From Casuarina equisetifolia (Eukaryota > Streptophyta > Magnoliopsida > Fagales > Casuarinaceae), in NCBI GenBank assembly GCA_028551475.1, contig CM052355.1, positions 29,415,580 to 29,479,579 on the forward strand: a stretch of DNA of 64,000 nucleotides, given 5' to 3'. The notes beneath the pieces are model-generated. The model ran no database searches and was not told the origin of the DNA. It saw nothing but the letters and a program-made list of their open reading frames with translations. A program made the position numbers and the translations under genes. Positions 46,851 through 59,427 of the stretch are shown here, one piece after another. The stretch's first letter is position 1, and each line of letters opens with the position of its first letter.

Positions 46851-47345
46851 AGAAAAGTGCTCATATTTGCATAATCATGGACAGTAAATATGTAAGAAAG
46901 GCTGATGACTTCACATGTAAAAAATAATGAAAGAAAATCTAAACAAATTGTGAAGAAATTAGAAATACTAACTACCTACATCAATCTGGCAAAGCACATA
47001 AAAGGGGAATTGGAAGCTAAAAGTTTGACAAATTCTCAAAAAGACAAATAAGCACATTACTATAAATTCTTGCTTTTGGAAAATAATAGCTTGCTTTAAA
47101 AGTACAGAGCGATAACAACATCCAAGAAGAAGCTAGACTACAAATTAGAGATACCTTCTTCACGGTGTTGCAATAGTCAAACAAAAGCTCGAAGGCTATC
47201 AAGTGGTAAGCAAGGCACCCAGAACTGTACATATCAGAAGCATGTCCAGCAGAAGACACTTTGCTCCGAACCATTTCAGGAGCAGTCTAATTCAGTGAGG
47301 GCTGAAGGGGGAGTACAGAATCTTCAACATCATATTTCAGTGCAA

Positions 47346-48599
47346 TCAATAATATAATTAAAAATATATTGCCACAAATTGATTTTTATTAGAATGTAAA
47401 TGATAGATGAATGAACTAAACTTAAATAAACCTCGCAACAAGCAACAATCACAGCAAACCAACATTATATATAGCAGCAAAGAAATACGCTAGCCATGAA
47501 GTAGCCACTTCCTCAAGAAAGTAATTGATTTATGAAGTTCCCCAAAATAATTTGGAATGCCCCATCACCTATTACAACAGATCCCAAACCGGCTTTCCCC
47601 TTTACAAGATAGTGCACCCTGCCCAGCATCTCTACCTGTTCCAACAAGTGATCAAAAACTACTAAGAGACTGAGCACTTACAATATATGTGGGTAAAGAT
47701 CTAAAAACTCTCTCACTCTCTCTTCAACCGTTTGCAACCTGAAACAGGTAACGTAGAATCCTTTCTTTTCCAACCAAAGTAATCTCCAATTCTCAGACAC
47801 AACAGTAGTTTAGATTGACAATTAAGGTATAATAGTTCCCGTTCATCCACTTTTACAGCCACTAAGCACAATGTTCCAGGCAATGATGATCACCATCACA
47901 GAGGGTAAAAGAAATGTCAAACTCAAGTCAATTGTGAGGAAACAAAATCTAGATCTTCTTAATTTCATGACCTAGGTACAGATGATTAAGTTATCCTAGA
48001 TGCCATTCATCCACTTACACCATAACATGCAAGATGTGCAAGAGGACGAAGATCAGCATGTAGAGAAAATGTTTCCAAAGAGTAAATTGTGGGATAAAAA
48101 GTATATCATCTGTTAATTGATACTGGGAATTATATCGATGCCAATGTAATAGGGAAGAGTTTACACAGATAATAAAGTCGCATTTGGATCTTTATATTGG
48201 AATGGATCACTACACAATTCTCTGATAGTTGATAAATAATTTTATTCACATTTAAAATTGACAAGCTTAAAAGAGACCATTTTGAACGATAGGTGCCTCT
48301 TAAGTTCTGTCACAAACCTTTTCACTGCACATTAATGTGACATCACAATGCGCACTACGGCGAGCATTGCAACCTGTATTCATTAGTTGATGACAAAAAA
48401 GGTACACATTCATCTTTGCAATGCACACAACGCCAAGCATGCCAACTTGTATTCTTTAGTTGGTGGCAACAAAAAGCATACTTTCATCTTTGCTATAGAC
48501 TAGCTAATATTTAAGTTAAGAATGATCTCATTTCTATGAAAAAAATAAAGAATTGTGATAATATTCCTGGTTTAGCAGTTGCAGCTGCCATCTCTTCAG
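47346..48599. other. No recognised feature
   Basis: AT-rich. The upstream kinase exons expected for SCYL2 were not found. A ~65-bp imperfect tandem repeat (CTTTGCAATGCACACAACGCC-like) lies near 48,340-48,490. Confidence 0.35.
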
Positions 48600-49115
48600 A
48601 AAATTAAGACTCATGACAATTATTATAGCTAGACGTAACAATTATTATTTTCCAAAGATCTACATGTACAGCCTCTAGCTACAATTAAATGCACGTTGTT
48701 GTTTACTTACAACATCCTATTTTTGCAAATTTTGAAAATAAAAACAAAAATGGATTTCACCTTAAATATTGAACATTCCGGGACACAATAGAAAAGGAAA
48801 TTGGACATTTTAAGTCGGTGACAGGCCAAAAAGGAAAAATTGACAATTTGATATCAATAAAGAGGACTTCCATCTGAAACCAAAGAACACGTAAGAAATC
48901 ATCTTTAGATTCTCCAATTACTCATTTGAATTGGAGCCATCACGCTAGACAAGAGTAGCCATTACGTTTGATCTAATATCCCAAGTCTCACGTGAATGAC
49001 TTGACTTAAAGTGAGACTTGGAAGTAAGACAGTGGAAAATTGGAGTTGCAACAAGATCTAGATCCTAAATCTCACGCAATATAGGATTGATTACTTCTTT
49101 TCGGTTAATGCTTTC
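48600..49115. repeat. Three-copy non-coding repeat, copy 3
   Basis: Matches 5,525-6,215 and 33,880-34,555 (GACAATTATTATAGCTAGA; CATGTACAGCCTCTAGCTACAA; GGACTTCCATCTGAAACC). It lacks an internal ~115 bp and the open frame. It lies outside the segmental duplication, so the sequence also spread by another route. Confidence 0.6.
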
Positions 49116-51148
49116 AGGATGAAGACACATGGCTACCTATATGGGTGATGGGATGAGAAACTCCATCACCCATAATATTAAAGGCATGCATATGAAGTAA
49201 AACCTAATAGAGCTATTAAAGAGGTGATGACATGTTAGGAGGCTTTTGAATCTAGATGCCAAGGGGCTACATCAAAGGAAAATGAGATAGTGAGTGGACC
49301 AAAATGGGCCACAAGAGTGGATAGTGGAGTGTAGTAAGCCTGAAGGGAGTAAAGGGCTTGTTTAGGGTAAAGGGACTAATAAGCAAAGTTAGTTAAGGAA
49401 ACTAGATTATAGGGGTGTTTTGGTAAGTCTTATGGTGAGAGTTTGTGGTTCGTTGGAAAGTATGGTTAAATCTTTCTCAGTAGCTAGTAACAACTTGATC
49501 GAGTGGGTGGCAAAGTTATCAAAAGCATCCCTAATGCCTATCATGGCCACCATATTAGTTGTCATTGTTGGGCGGTCTGGAGGAAATGAGTAAAAGCTCG
49601 GACAAAGGGATTCTAGGTTGTAAGTCAGGATAGATTCTAGAAAGGCAATGGAGCTTGGTTGGTTAAGAAACCACTAAAGTACAATGCTAAAGCTACTAGT
49701 GAAGTCATGAGGTCACCAATGATTGTCTATTCTTTGTGAACAAGAATGAGAGAGTGGAGCTTCTCCTAATTATTCAAAGTCTTGTAGGATTGAACTAAGG
49801 CTACCATAGCAAGGCCATCAACTCTATCACCAAGCCCTTGTAAATATAAGTGTGATATTCAATTTCAAAAATCCGCTCCTCGATGAAGGCTAGCTAATTG
49901 ACAATATAAGATTACTGTGTCATATGACTTTGGATATTATGCTGAAAGCACAACAACTTCTTTCCTATGCCCTTTTTTGCAAACTCTTGTTTGTTTTTCA
50001 TTCCATACTCTGTTAAGTTTAAGTGAGATAGATTTTGACAAGTGCTACTAATTATGTTAAGCATAAATTGCATAGGACCAAGTTTTAATTTTAGGTCCTT
50101 TTTTATACTAAGCATAAAAATAACTTTAGTCTTTTTTATTTGGTTATTATTTATAGAACAAATTTTCTAGTTCATAATTCTAGAACATTAGCCTCGTTCC
50201 CCCTCATGAGGTTGTGTCATTCTTTGCAAAATAAAGGCACTACCTAATACATTTATGGTTCTTTCTCTTGAAAAATGGAGATGAAGATTAAATGATTTAG
50301 TCTTGGTTTTGTAGAAAATGGATCTACATTGTTGCTACCTCCAAGATTACATAATGAAAACTTACTAATTTAATAATTTTAAATAATGATGGCAATGTTT
50401 TTTGGAATCCTTCAATTTGAAAAACTATATACTTTCCCAAAATTTGTCAAAGATTTTTATTTTGTTATTTTTTATGGTGATGCCACTTGTTACTTACTTT
50501 AGCTTGTTTTTTGAACTGTTGTCTTGTGTTGGATAGACTTTGTTAAATGCTACTGTGTTTTCTTTCTTTTTCTTTCAACGTCAATCGATCAATGCTTTGG
50601 ATAGTTGTAATTATTCTATCTAAGAAGTTCTTGGATAAGAATGACTTTCAGTTGCTCAATATTTATGTTCTATTGGGTTTGTTTATCTCTAATGGAAGAT
50701 GACAAAAGTCAAAATGTTTAATTGGTTTGGAACACGAAGGAAAATTAATATGATAAAATCATGCCTAAATTTTGTCATGCGTACCTATCTTCTAATTAGA
50801 AACTCCAATAGAGCAATACCACGTACACTATGTTTTCGACTTCCTTCTATTTACAGACCCTCCTAATGGGAGAAGAAGGTGAGGCCATTGTTATTGTAGC
50901 CCCAAGAAGTTCTACTATGATTTTCAGAAGAGTATCTTGGATTTTTATTTGTGTGAGTGCACGATTGCTGAACCCATTATTTGCTTATGCACCTACTTCT
51001 ATAACTATTTCAAGGCTCTGAACATGTTTGGCCTGAATGCATCCCATGCTTATTGCATGTTGGTACCTAATTGAAACAAATTATGAAGTTAGCCTAAGTT
51101 GATATGCTCTTTTTAAAGGAAAATCATTTCATGTGGTGAAACTATTAA
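49116..51148. other. No gene recognised
   Basis: 50,440-50,980 shows faint similarity to F-box downstream DNA at 38.4-39.5 kb (for example ATGCCACTTGTT at 50,473). Otherwise AT-rich with short frames. The last ~20 bases may be the start of the Copia LTR interrupted by the Athila element. Confidence 0.35.
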
Positions 51149-51153
51149 AGGAC

Positions 51154-52517
51154 TGTTCGGTGAAATTTAAATGCAAGTGAACATGTCGAATAAGTAATAT
51201 AATGATAAGAAAGATATCGTCCTACGAAGATTGGTGAATATTAAACTAATTAAGTACTAATGATGAATTAATCCTAAAATTTATCTAGCAAATTAAAATA
51301 TTGTTGAAGATGAATTAAAATTTAAAATTTCTAAAACAAAAACTCAAAACTAATTAAAATTGAATCCAAGTAGGAAAAATCAAGATGAGACACATGTTAG
51401 AGCTTCCGATTTCACCATAACTACTAGATATGAATTTCCATAGTTTATGCTTGCAAGAATGATATTATCTATGTGATGGCGGAATTTCCTAATTTATTTA
51501 CTATCCTATGTCTAGGTATAGTAAACCTATTTAGTTCATTAATTTACTATATCTCTATATGTGAATTGAAACAAACCAAATGCATTAGGATCTGTGAATA
51601 TTCCTGGTTTACAATAAATCTTTCAATCATCTTATCACCGAAAGCCACACAAATAACATAGTATATGTCTATCCATATTTAATTCATGGTTATATATTAT
51701 AAGAAGCAATTGCATATTATTACCTTTCAGTCTCTAACATACACATCAAATCATTCAAGTGGTGGCCAATCACTTAAAAACATTAAGCATAATAATATAT
51801 AACTCACATAAATAAACTATCTTGCAAAATATAAAACTTATAGGATTCACATCATCATAGTTAGGCTACATCTTCACTCTAACAAAAGAAGTTTAGAACA
51901 TTATGAAATAATGAGGAAGAACAATAATAAGAAACAAATAAGGCATCTTGAATCCAAGAACAAGAAGTCTGTCACCCTTTTTGTCTTCTCTTCAAGAAAT
52001 CTTGAATTCTTGGCCTTTCTCTTGAGTTGTGCTCAATTTCCTCCTTGGTTTCAGCGGCAACTTCTTTTCTCTCTTGCTTCCCCCTCTCTTCTATGCAGGG
52101 CTCCTCCTTTATATAGGGTATAGGATCTAGAACTTTCTCCTTATCCTAATAGCATTGGGTTTTGGATTCCTAATACAATTGGGTTTTAGACTTCTATATT
52201 AATTAGGCTTTGGACACCTAATAGGACTAGGTTTTCTAATTATTTAAAAAAAACAATAACAATAAAAATCTAATAAAAATTATCCAAAGCCCAAGCCCAA
52301 GCCCATCTTGATTTCCTTCACCTTGATAATTTGACCATCTTCTGCCATATAATAAGTACCAGGTTCTCCATGCTTGTTCTTTTTCTTCATGCCTCCTTAT
52401 GCTACATAAACAAGACAAATTTAAGTAAATAAAGAGGAATTCAAATATTTTCTCACAAACATTAGAGAATTTATTATTTAAATTAGGTAAAATAACTCTA
52501 TAAAAATAGAGTTATCA
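51154..52517 (-). repeat. Athila 3' LTR
   Basis: 1,364 bp, same ends as the 5' LTR, about 98.5% identical by hand comparison. Frames inside it, such as 51,911-52,123, recur in the other LTR and are not host genes. Confidence 0.92.
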
Positions 52518-52533
52518 ACACCCCCAAACTTAA
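52518..52533 (-). promoter_or_regulatory. Athila polypurine tract
   Basis: The minus strand reads AAGTTTGGGGGTGT next to the 3' LTR. A second copy (AAGTTTGGGGGTAGGG) lies at about 53,893-53,910; paired purine tracts are common in this clade. Confidence 0.78.
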
Positions 52534-54191
52534 CATTTTGCTAGTCCTCGAGCAAAAGTAATAATTTGCATATGCTTTAGACAAAACCCCTTTTAAAAAA
52601 AATTCTCTATAATTGCTCAACTTAACAATTCAAAGAAAAATATAGCTTTCATCTAAACACCACAATTGTTTTATAAGATAAGATAGACTCTTAACTATGT
52701 TAACCACGTGTGTATGTGTGAGTCCTTATCTTTTCAACTATATGCACTCCAAATAGATCCATATTAATATGCAATCTCTTAAAATCTATAACCAAACCTC
52801 ATAGGTTTGCTTTTCATTCCTCTCTCCACTAATGTAGGCCAATCATCTAACCAAGAATCAATAGGACTTTTATAAGCTTGTAATGTAAGGCTGGGCTAGG
52901 GGTAAGATGAAAGTCATTTAGGCTAAATTCACCCATGAACACATTGTTTTCTAGGATCTAATTTGAGCTTTTGTCACTTCCTTTCTTTGCTTTTTTTTTT
53001 TTTTCACAAATGATCTTTCTATCACCATTTCTCTCATTCCTTTCTTCCCAAAAATACTTGATTTCACTTGGATTTCGACACTCACAAAAGTCACAATCAT
53101 GCTTGAAATAATAAAGCAAGTAGTAGGACTAGAAATGTAATTATTATAATCTTATCTTGCTGATGACATCCAACTACTATGCAAAAGCCAATTTCTAAAC
53201 CTTGAGTGGCTTGAATTTGACAATAAGCAATAAGAGAATTCCATTCTTAGACAAATGTTGCATTTCCTTTTTTTTTTTTTTTTTTGGCATTCACAAAAGC
53301 AACATATTATGCTACATAATCATTGCAATCAATATCCTTCCCATATAACATCCTTCCTCTCGACTTCTCTTTCACTCAAATAGACTTATATCCTAAAAAT
53401 CAACATGTTCAAGGGTGCGGGACGAAAAGATAATTTATCAAAGGCTTAAAGGTATATATATGTGGGTGTCAAAATAAAAAAAATGGATATAAATCAAGGC
53501 TCAGCGGGGTAACTGGGGATAAATAAATAGGGTTGGCTTGAAAGGCTCAAACGATCCAAAGAATGGCCTAAATCATTTTCTCAATTAGATGCAGCCTAGG
53601 ATTTCGCCTCAAGAGGAAATCAAGCAAATTCTAAAATCCGGGTGAGATCTAAGAAAATCACATACTTCACATGAATGTTCTATAGAAATACACACAATTT
53701 CAAAAATGAAGGACTTTTAGTGTTTAATAAATGGATTAACATAATCAGAATCACACTTAACTCACATCACAATTGTAGGTTTGAACAAAATCTATGTCTT
53801 CCAAAGAATCGCCAAGAATTCACAATAAGGGATGTAATCATGACATAAGAATTTTTTTTTTTTTTTTAATCAGATTTAGGACAAAGGTTCTTTCCCTACC
53901 CCCAAACTTGAATGAAGCATTGTCCTCAATGCAAAAAGAAAAGAAAGTAAAATTAAAAGTAAAAGGAATGAGAATACTCCCCTGATTGTAGGTCATATCC
54001 ACATAAAGCTTTGAGGAGATGGTGGTGACAAAACTTCCAACAACAGAATGAACACAATGCTTGGGTTACCTCCCAAGAAGCGCTTGTTTTATAGTTTTCA
54101 GCCAAACTATCTTCAAAGTTATTATTCAAGGAGGGAGAAGATCAAGGGTAGTCTTCTGCATGTTAACTCCCTCGAAGTAAGGCTTCAGATG
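52534..54191 (-). other. Athila internal non-coding region
   Basis: About 1.65 kb between integrase and the 3' LTR, where many Athila elements hold an envelope-like frame. Only short frames, poly-T runs near 52,990 and 53,270, and the second polypurine tract are seen. Confidence 0.55.
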
Positions 54192-56999
54192 CTAACCATT
54201 CACCTTAAATGTGCCTTGGGTATCATTTGCAACTTCTATTGCTCCATATGGGAATGCCTTAGTGACTATGAAAGGGCCAGACCATCGGGACCGCAATTTA
54301 CCTGGAAACAATTTAAAACGAGAGTTATAAAGTAATACTTTCTGACCAACCACAAACTCTCTTCTTAATATGTGTTTGTCATGCCATCTTTTTGTCCGCT
54401 CCTTGTATATTTTGGCATTTTCATAGGCCTCATCTCGTAATTCCTGTAATTCATTCAACTGCAACAATCGAGTTTCACCTGCAGATTGCATATCAAAGTT
54501 TAAAAATTTCAAAGTCCAATATGCTTTATGCTCTAATTCTACTGGTAGATGACAAGCCTTCCCAAACACTAGCCTAAAAGGAGACATTCCAATTGGTGTT
54601 TTGAATGCTGTTCTATAGGCCCAAAGTGCATCATCAAGTTTCATTGACCAATCTTTCTTTGAGGCATTCACAGTTTTTTCCAAAATTCTCTTAATTTCCC
54701 TATTTGATATCTCAACTTGACCACTAGTCTGAGGGTGATAAGGGGTAGCAATCTTATGGGTAACCCCATACTTACCCAAAAGTGCTTCAAATTGTTTGTT
54801 GCAAAAATGGGTCCCTATATCACGTATGATTGCCCTAGGAGTGCCAAAACGGGTAAAAATATTTTTCTTTAAGAATTTAACCACAACCTTAGCATCATTT
54901 ATAGGCAATGCGACTGCTTCTACCCACTTAGACACATACTCAACAGCCACCAAAATATACATATTTCCATAAGAAGGTGGAAAGGGTCCCATGAAATCAA
55001 TACCCCAAACATCAAATAACTCACACACAATAACATTGTTTAGAGGCATCTCATGTTTCCTAGAAATATTTCCAGTTTTTTGACATTGATCACATGCAAC
55101 TACATATGAATATGCATCTCTAAAAAGTGTGGGCCAATAAAATCCAGACTGTAAAACCTTAACTGCAGTTCTGGTGGCACCAAAATGACCACCAGCCTTT
55201 CTAGCATGACAATGGTGTAGGATACTAGCCATCTCTTCCTCAGGAACACATCTCCTTATAACCTGGTCTACACATACTTTAAACAAGAAAGGCTCTTCCC
55301 AAAAATAATGTTTGAGGTCAAAAAAGAATTTTTTTCCTTGTTGATATGACATTTCAGGAGGAAGAACATTACTTACCAAATAATTGACAAAATCAGCATA
55401 CCAGAGAATTTGGATGGATTGGAGTGCAAAAATGTTTTCATCAGGAAATTCTTCCATAATTGGTTGAGCTTCTTCCTTCAGATTGGGAATTCTGGACAAA
55501 TGATCTGCAACTAGATTCTCGGTCCCTTTCTTATCCTTGATCTCCAAATCAAACTCTTGTAGCAAGAGAATCCACCTGATTAACCTAGGTTTTGATTCTT
55601 TCTTTTCAAGTAGATACTTAAGAGCTGATAATGTTCGACTGGCATAGTAGATGGTCTAAAAAACTCCATTCTTCTGTTGTCCCAGAACAGCTTCTACTGC
55701 AAAATCACTAGCATCACACATTAGCTCAAAAGGTAAGTCCCATTCTGGTACTGCCATGATTGGTGTTGATATTAACTTTTCCTTTAAAGTATTAAAAGCT
55801 TGCAAGCATTCATCAGAAAAGTTATATTTCACATCTTTAACCAACAAACTTGAAAGAGGTCTAGCGATTTTAGAAAAATCTTTTATGAATCGCCTATAGA
55901 ATCCTGCATGCCCTAAAAATCCTCTAACAAGTCTCACTGATGTTGGTGGGGGCAATTTTGCAATGACCTCCACTTTAGCTCGATCAACCTCTAGTCCTTT
56001 TTTGGATATCTTATGTCCAAGCACTATTCCTTCCTGCACCATAAAATGACACTTCTCCCAATTCAACACAAGGTTAGTCTCCTCACACCTTTGTAAGACT
56101 TTTGCTAAATTATTTAAACAAATGTCAAATGATGAGCCAAATACAGAAAAATCATCCATGAAAATTTCAATAAATTTTTCAACCATATCAGAAAAAATGG
56201 CCATCATGCATCTCTGAAAAGTTGCTAGTGCATTACAAAGACCAAAGGGCATTCTTCTAAAAGCAAAGGTACCATAAGGACAAGTGAAAGTGGTTTTCTC
56301 TTGATCTTCTGGTGCAATGTGAATTTGATTATACCCTGAATACCCATCAAGAAAGCAATAAAATTCATGTCATGCAAGTCTTTCTAACATTTGATCAATA
56401 AATGGTAAAGGGAAATGATCTTTTCTCGTGGCATCATTCAGTTTTCTATAATCTATACACACACGCCATCCAGTAACTGTCCTAGTTGGAATCAGTTCAT
56501 TATTATCATTTCTTTGAACAGTCATACCTCCTTTCTTTGGCACAACTTGTACAGGACTTACCCAAGGACTATCTGAGATGGGATAAATGATCCCTGCATC
56601 AAGTAACTTGATTACCTCAGCCTTCACCACTTCTTGCATCTTTGGATTTAATCACCTCTGAGGTTGAATAGTAACTTTGTACTGCTCTTCCATCAAAATC
56701 TTGTGCATGCAGAGTGAAGGACTAATTCCCTTGATATCAGCTATTTTCCATCCAATTGCTCCCTTATGCTCTTTCAACACTCGAAGTAGTTTCTCTTCCA
56801 TTGATTCTATCAAAGAAGAAGATATGATTACTGGCAAAGTAGAAACTTCATCTAAATAAACATATTTCAAATGGGAAGGTAAGGGCTTGAGTTCAAGAGT
56901 TGGAGGCTCTTCAATCGATGGCTTAGGTTTTGTCATGTGTTGTCTTAACTTCTCAAACTTTGTTGCCTTTTGTTGTGAATATGGTGGATTTGCTTCCAT
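54192..56999 (-). mobile_element. Athila RT, RNase H and integrase region
   Basis: RT motifs are VPKKGGMT, CIDYRKLNDATRKDHFPLPF and FMDDFSVFG (about 56,145-56,175). RNase H shows LMCDASDFAVEAVLGQ and LADHLSRI. Integrase carries the HHCC finger ([12 protein letters not shown]...CDQCQKTGN), core motifs ([21 protein letters not shown]) and a C-terminal domain ([20 protein letters not shown]). Fossil remains. Confidence 0.9.
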
Positions 57000-57014
57000 G
57001 AGATTGGCATACTC

Positions 57015-59189
57015 CTATATCTCTTCACTTTCAATTTCCTTATTCTTTGGGTGAACCAAGCATGCTTCAAGTGGATCCTTGAAAGCTTTTTCCTGAAAGA
57101 TCTTATTCACAAACTTATCAATTGTCTCAACCTTAAAGCAAGAACTATCATCAGAAGGATGTTTCATAGCAGTAAAAACATTAAAAGTGACAGAATCATT
57201 TTGAACTCTTAAGATTAACTTCCCTTGTTGTACATCAATTAGAGCTCTTCCTGTTGCTAGAAAAGGTCGACCTAAGATAAGTGGTACCTCAAGGTCTTCC
57301 TCCATGTCAAGTACTATAAAATCTGCAGGAAAGATAAATTTGTCAACTTTCACCAATACATCTTCAATAATGCCCCTTGGATATTTGATTGATCGATCAA
57401 CCAATTGTAGGGACACTGTGGTTGGCTTCACTTCACCCATTCCTAATTTTCTGAAAATAGAAAAAGGCATTAGATTAATACTGGCTCCTAAATCACATAA
57501 TGCCTTATCAAAGTGAGAATCTCCAATAGTACAAGGAATTGTAAAACTCCCTGGATCTTTTAATTTTGGAGGCAATTTGTTTTGTAAGATGGCTGAGTAT
57601 TCTTCAGTTAGCTTTACGGTTTCATACTCTTCTAGCTTCCTTTTGTTTTTCAATATCTCCTTAAGAAATTTTGCATAACTGGGCATTTGAGCTAATGCAT
57701 CTGCAAAAGGAATGTTAATATGCAATTTTTTAAATACATCAAGAAATTTAGAAAACTGCTTATCTATTTTATGTTGTTGGAGTCTCTGAGGAAATGGAAC
57801 TGGAGGCACATAAGGCTTGGGATTATCAGGGAATAATGTTCTCTTGGTTACCTCCTCAGGCTGCATGCTAACATTTTCTTCCTTATCCCTGACACTTTCC
57901 TTCTCAACATCATTTTTTCCCACTTGTTTGCCATTTCTTAGGTTTATTGCCTTAGCATCTTCTATAGGATTCTTCTCTGTGCTGCTAGGCAAGGAACCTT
58001 GTTGTCTTCCAGAAATCATATTAGCCAACTGACCTATTTGCACCTCTAAATTTCGAATTGAAGCTTCTTGGTTTTGCATTCTTGTTTCGTTGTTCTGTAA
58101 CATCTTGGCAACCATTTCCTCTAAATTAGGCTTCTTTTCTTCTGGTTGCCTAAACCCTGGTGGTGGCCTCATTGCATTAGAATTACTCCATGAAAAATTT
58201 GGGTGGTTACGCCATCCTGGATTGTAAGTGTTAGAGTATGGATTATTTTGTGGCTTACTTGAATTTCCAACATAATTAGCATCTTCACTACCCTGAGCAA
58301 AGGTGTTATCTAATTGACACTCTATGCTCGCATGTCCTCCACCACAATGATCACATACTATGTTTTGAATCCTCATGACTGGAGCATTCAAGTTATCTAT
58401 CTTCTTGTTGAGTTTATCAAACTGTGCATAAATTGCAGTGAAAGCATCCACTTCATGAATTCCACTAGCTTTCCTTACTGGTAGCCTTTCAGTAGGCCAT
58501 TGATAACTATTGTTTGCCATTTCCTCCAAAAGATCATATGCTTCTTCTGGTGTCTTATTGTTCAAAGCCCCTCTTGCAGCTGCATCAAGCATAAAACGAA
58601 GATTTGTACTAGACCCATTATAAAAAGTTTGTACCTATAACCATTTGGGTAGTCCATGTTGTGGACATTTTCTTAAAAGCTCCTTAAATCTTTCCCAAGC
58701 TTCATATAATGATTCATTCTCCATTTGCATAAAAACGGTAATATCATTACGCATTTTTGCAGATTTTACTGGAGGAAAGAACTTACTAAGAAATTTCTGA
58801 GCCAAATCATCCCATGTTGTAATTCATCCTGCAGGAAGAGAAGAAAGCCAACTTTTAGCTTTGTCTCTTAAAAGAAATAGGAATAGCCTTAATCTAACAG
58901 CATCATCTGTGACCCCATTGTATTTAATCATGTCACAGATTTCAAGAAAAGCATCAATGTGAGCATTTGGATCATCATTTGGTAGCCCATAAAATTGCAC
59001 GGAATTTTGAAGCATCTGAATGAGTGCGGGCTTGATTTCAAAGTTGTTTGCTTGAATTGCAGGCCATTTGATGCTTGATGTGGCACCCTGAACTGTTGGT
59101 GCAACATATTCTTTTAGAATCTTGCGTGGATCATCATTCTCTGCCATTTTTGTAGCTTCACTTCTTTGTTCTCTTTGGCTACGAGTCAT
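57015..59189 (-). mobile_element. Athila gag and protease region
   Basis: The Gag start (KMAENDDPRKILKEYVAP) and retrotransposon-Gag helices (AFLEICDMIKYNGV, LRDKAKSWL) are followed by a CCHC-like knuckle (CDHCGGGHASIEC). A long charged linker with proline-rich patches follows, then the protease (FTIPCTIG, CDLGASINLMP, ILGRPFLATG). Fossil remains. Confidence 0.88.
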
Positions 59190-59402
59190 GCACGTCTATA
59201 ACAATCCTGAAAAGTAGCAACTAAAAAAAAATGATTGATTTTTTTAATTAATTTTTTTTAATGTAAAAATAACAATAATAAAGCAAAGCAAAAATAAAAT
59301 CTAACAAAACAAAAAAATTTTTTTTTTTTTTTAAAAAAAAATAAAAACTAGATTAAACTTAGAATTATTTGGTATTAATATTAATGAGTAGTAAAACAAC
59401 TA

Positions 59403-59427
59403 ATTCCCGGCAACGGCGCCAAAAACT
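59403..59427 (-). promoter_or_regulatory. Athila primer-binding site (tRNA-Asp type)
   Basis: The minus strand reads TGGCGCCGTTGCCGGGAA a few bases inside the 5' LTR, matching the Asp-tRNA primer complement known from Athila/Tat elements (TGGCGCCGTTGCCGGGGA) with one difference. Confidence 0.85.

Larger units (their letters stand above)
41394..47345 (-). pseudogene. SCYL2: SCYL2-like pseudokinase pseudogene, intron-containing, 5'- and 3'-truncated
   Basis: Minus-strand exon remnants in gene order match plant SCYL2 (SCY1-like clathrin-associated pseudokinase with HEAT repeats, acting in Golgi/endosome traffic). 47,156-47,345: YDVEDSVLPLQPSLN, a stop, [14 protein letters not shown] and CLAYHLIA of the kinase C-lobe. 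About 45,797-45,915: TYLSKEAF and PPELVPVLQRMLSGNESFRPTAMD. About 43,768-43,886: EHLLSHVLPMIVRAYDNNDA, a stop, then QEEVLRKSVSLAKQ (HEAT region). 41,819-41,982: VNALLCHEDLVTRLDKHAVMEILET, ending at a GTAACG donor. 41,630-41,700: WEFVVEHVPPLLTPPLVAQ. Introns remain, so it is a DNA-level duplicate, not a retrocopy. The N-lobe, several middle exons and the C-terminal tail are absent, and at least two in-frame stops and a frame change occur. Confidence 0.82.

Noticed and set aside
51911-52123. 70-codon frame with a hydrophobic stretch, repeated at 60,185-60,463
   Set aside because: Located in both Athila LTRs; no homology recognised and duplicated only because LTRs are.
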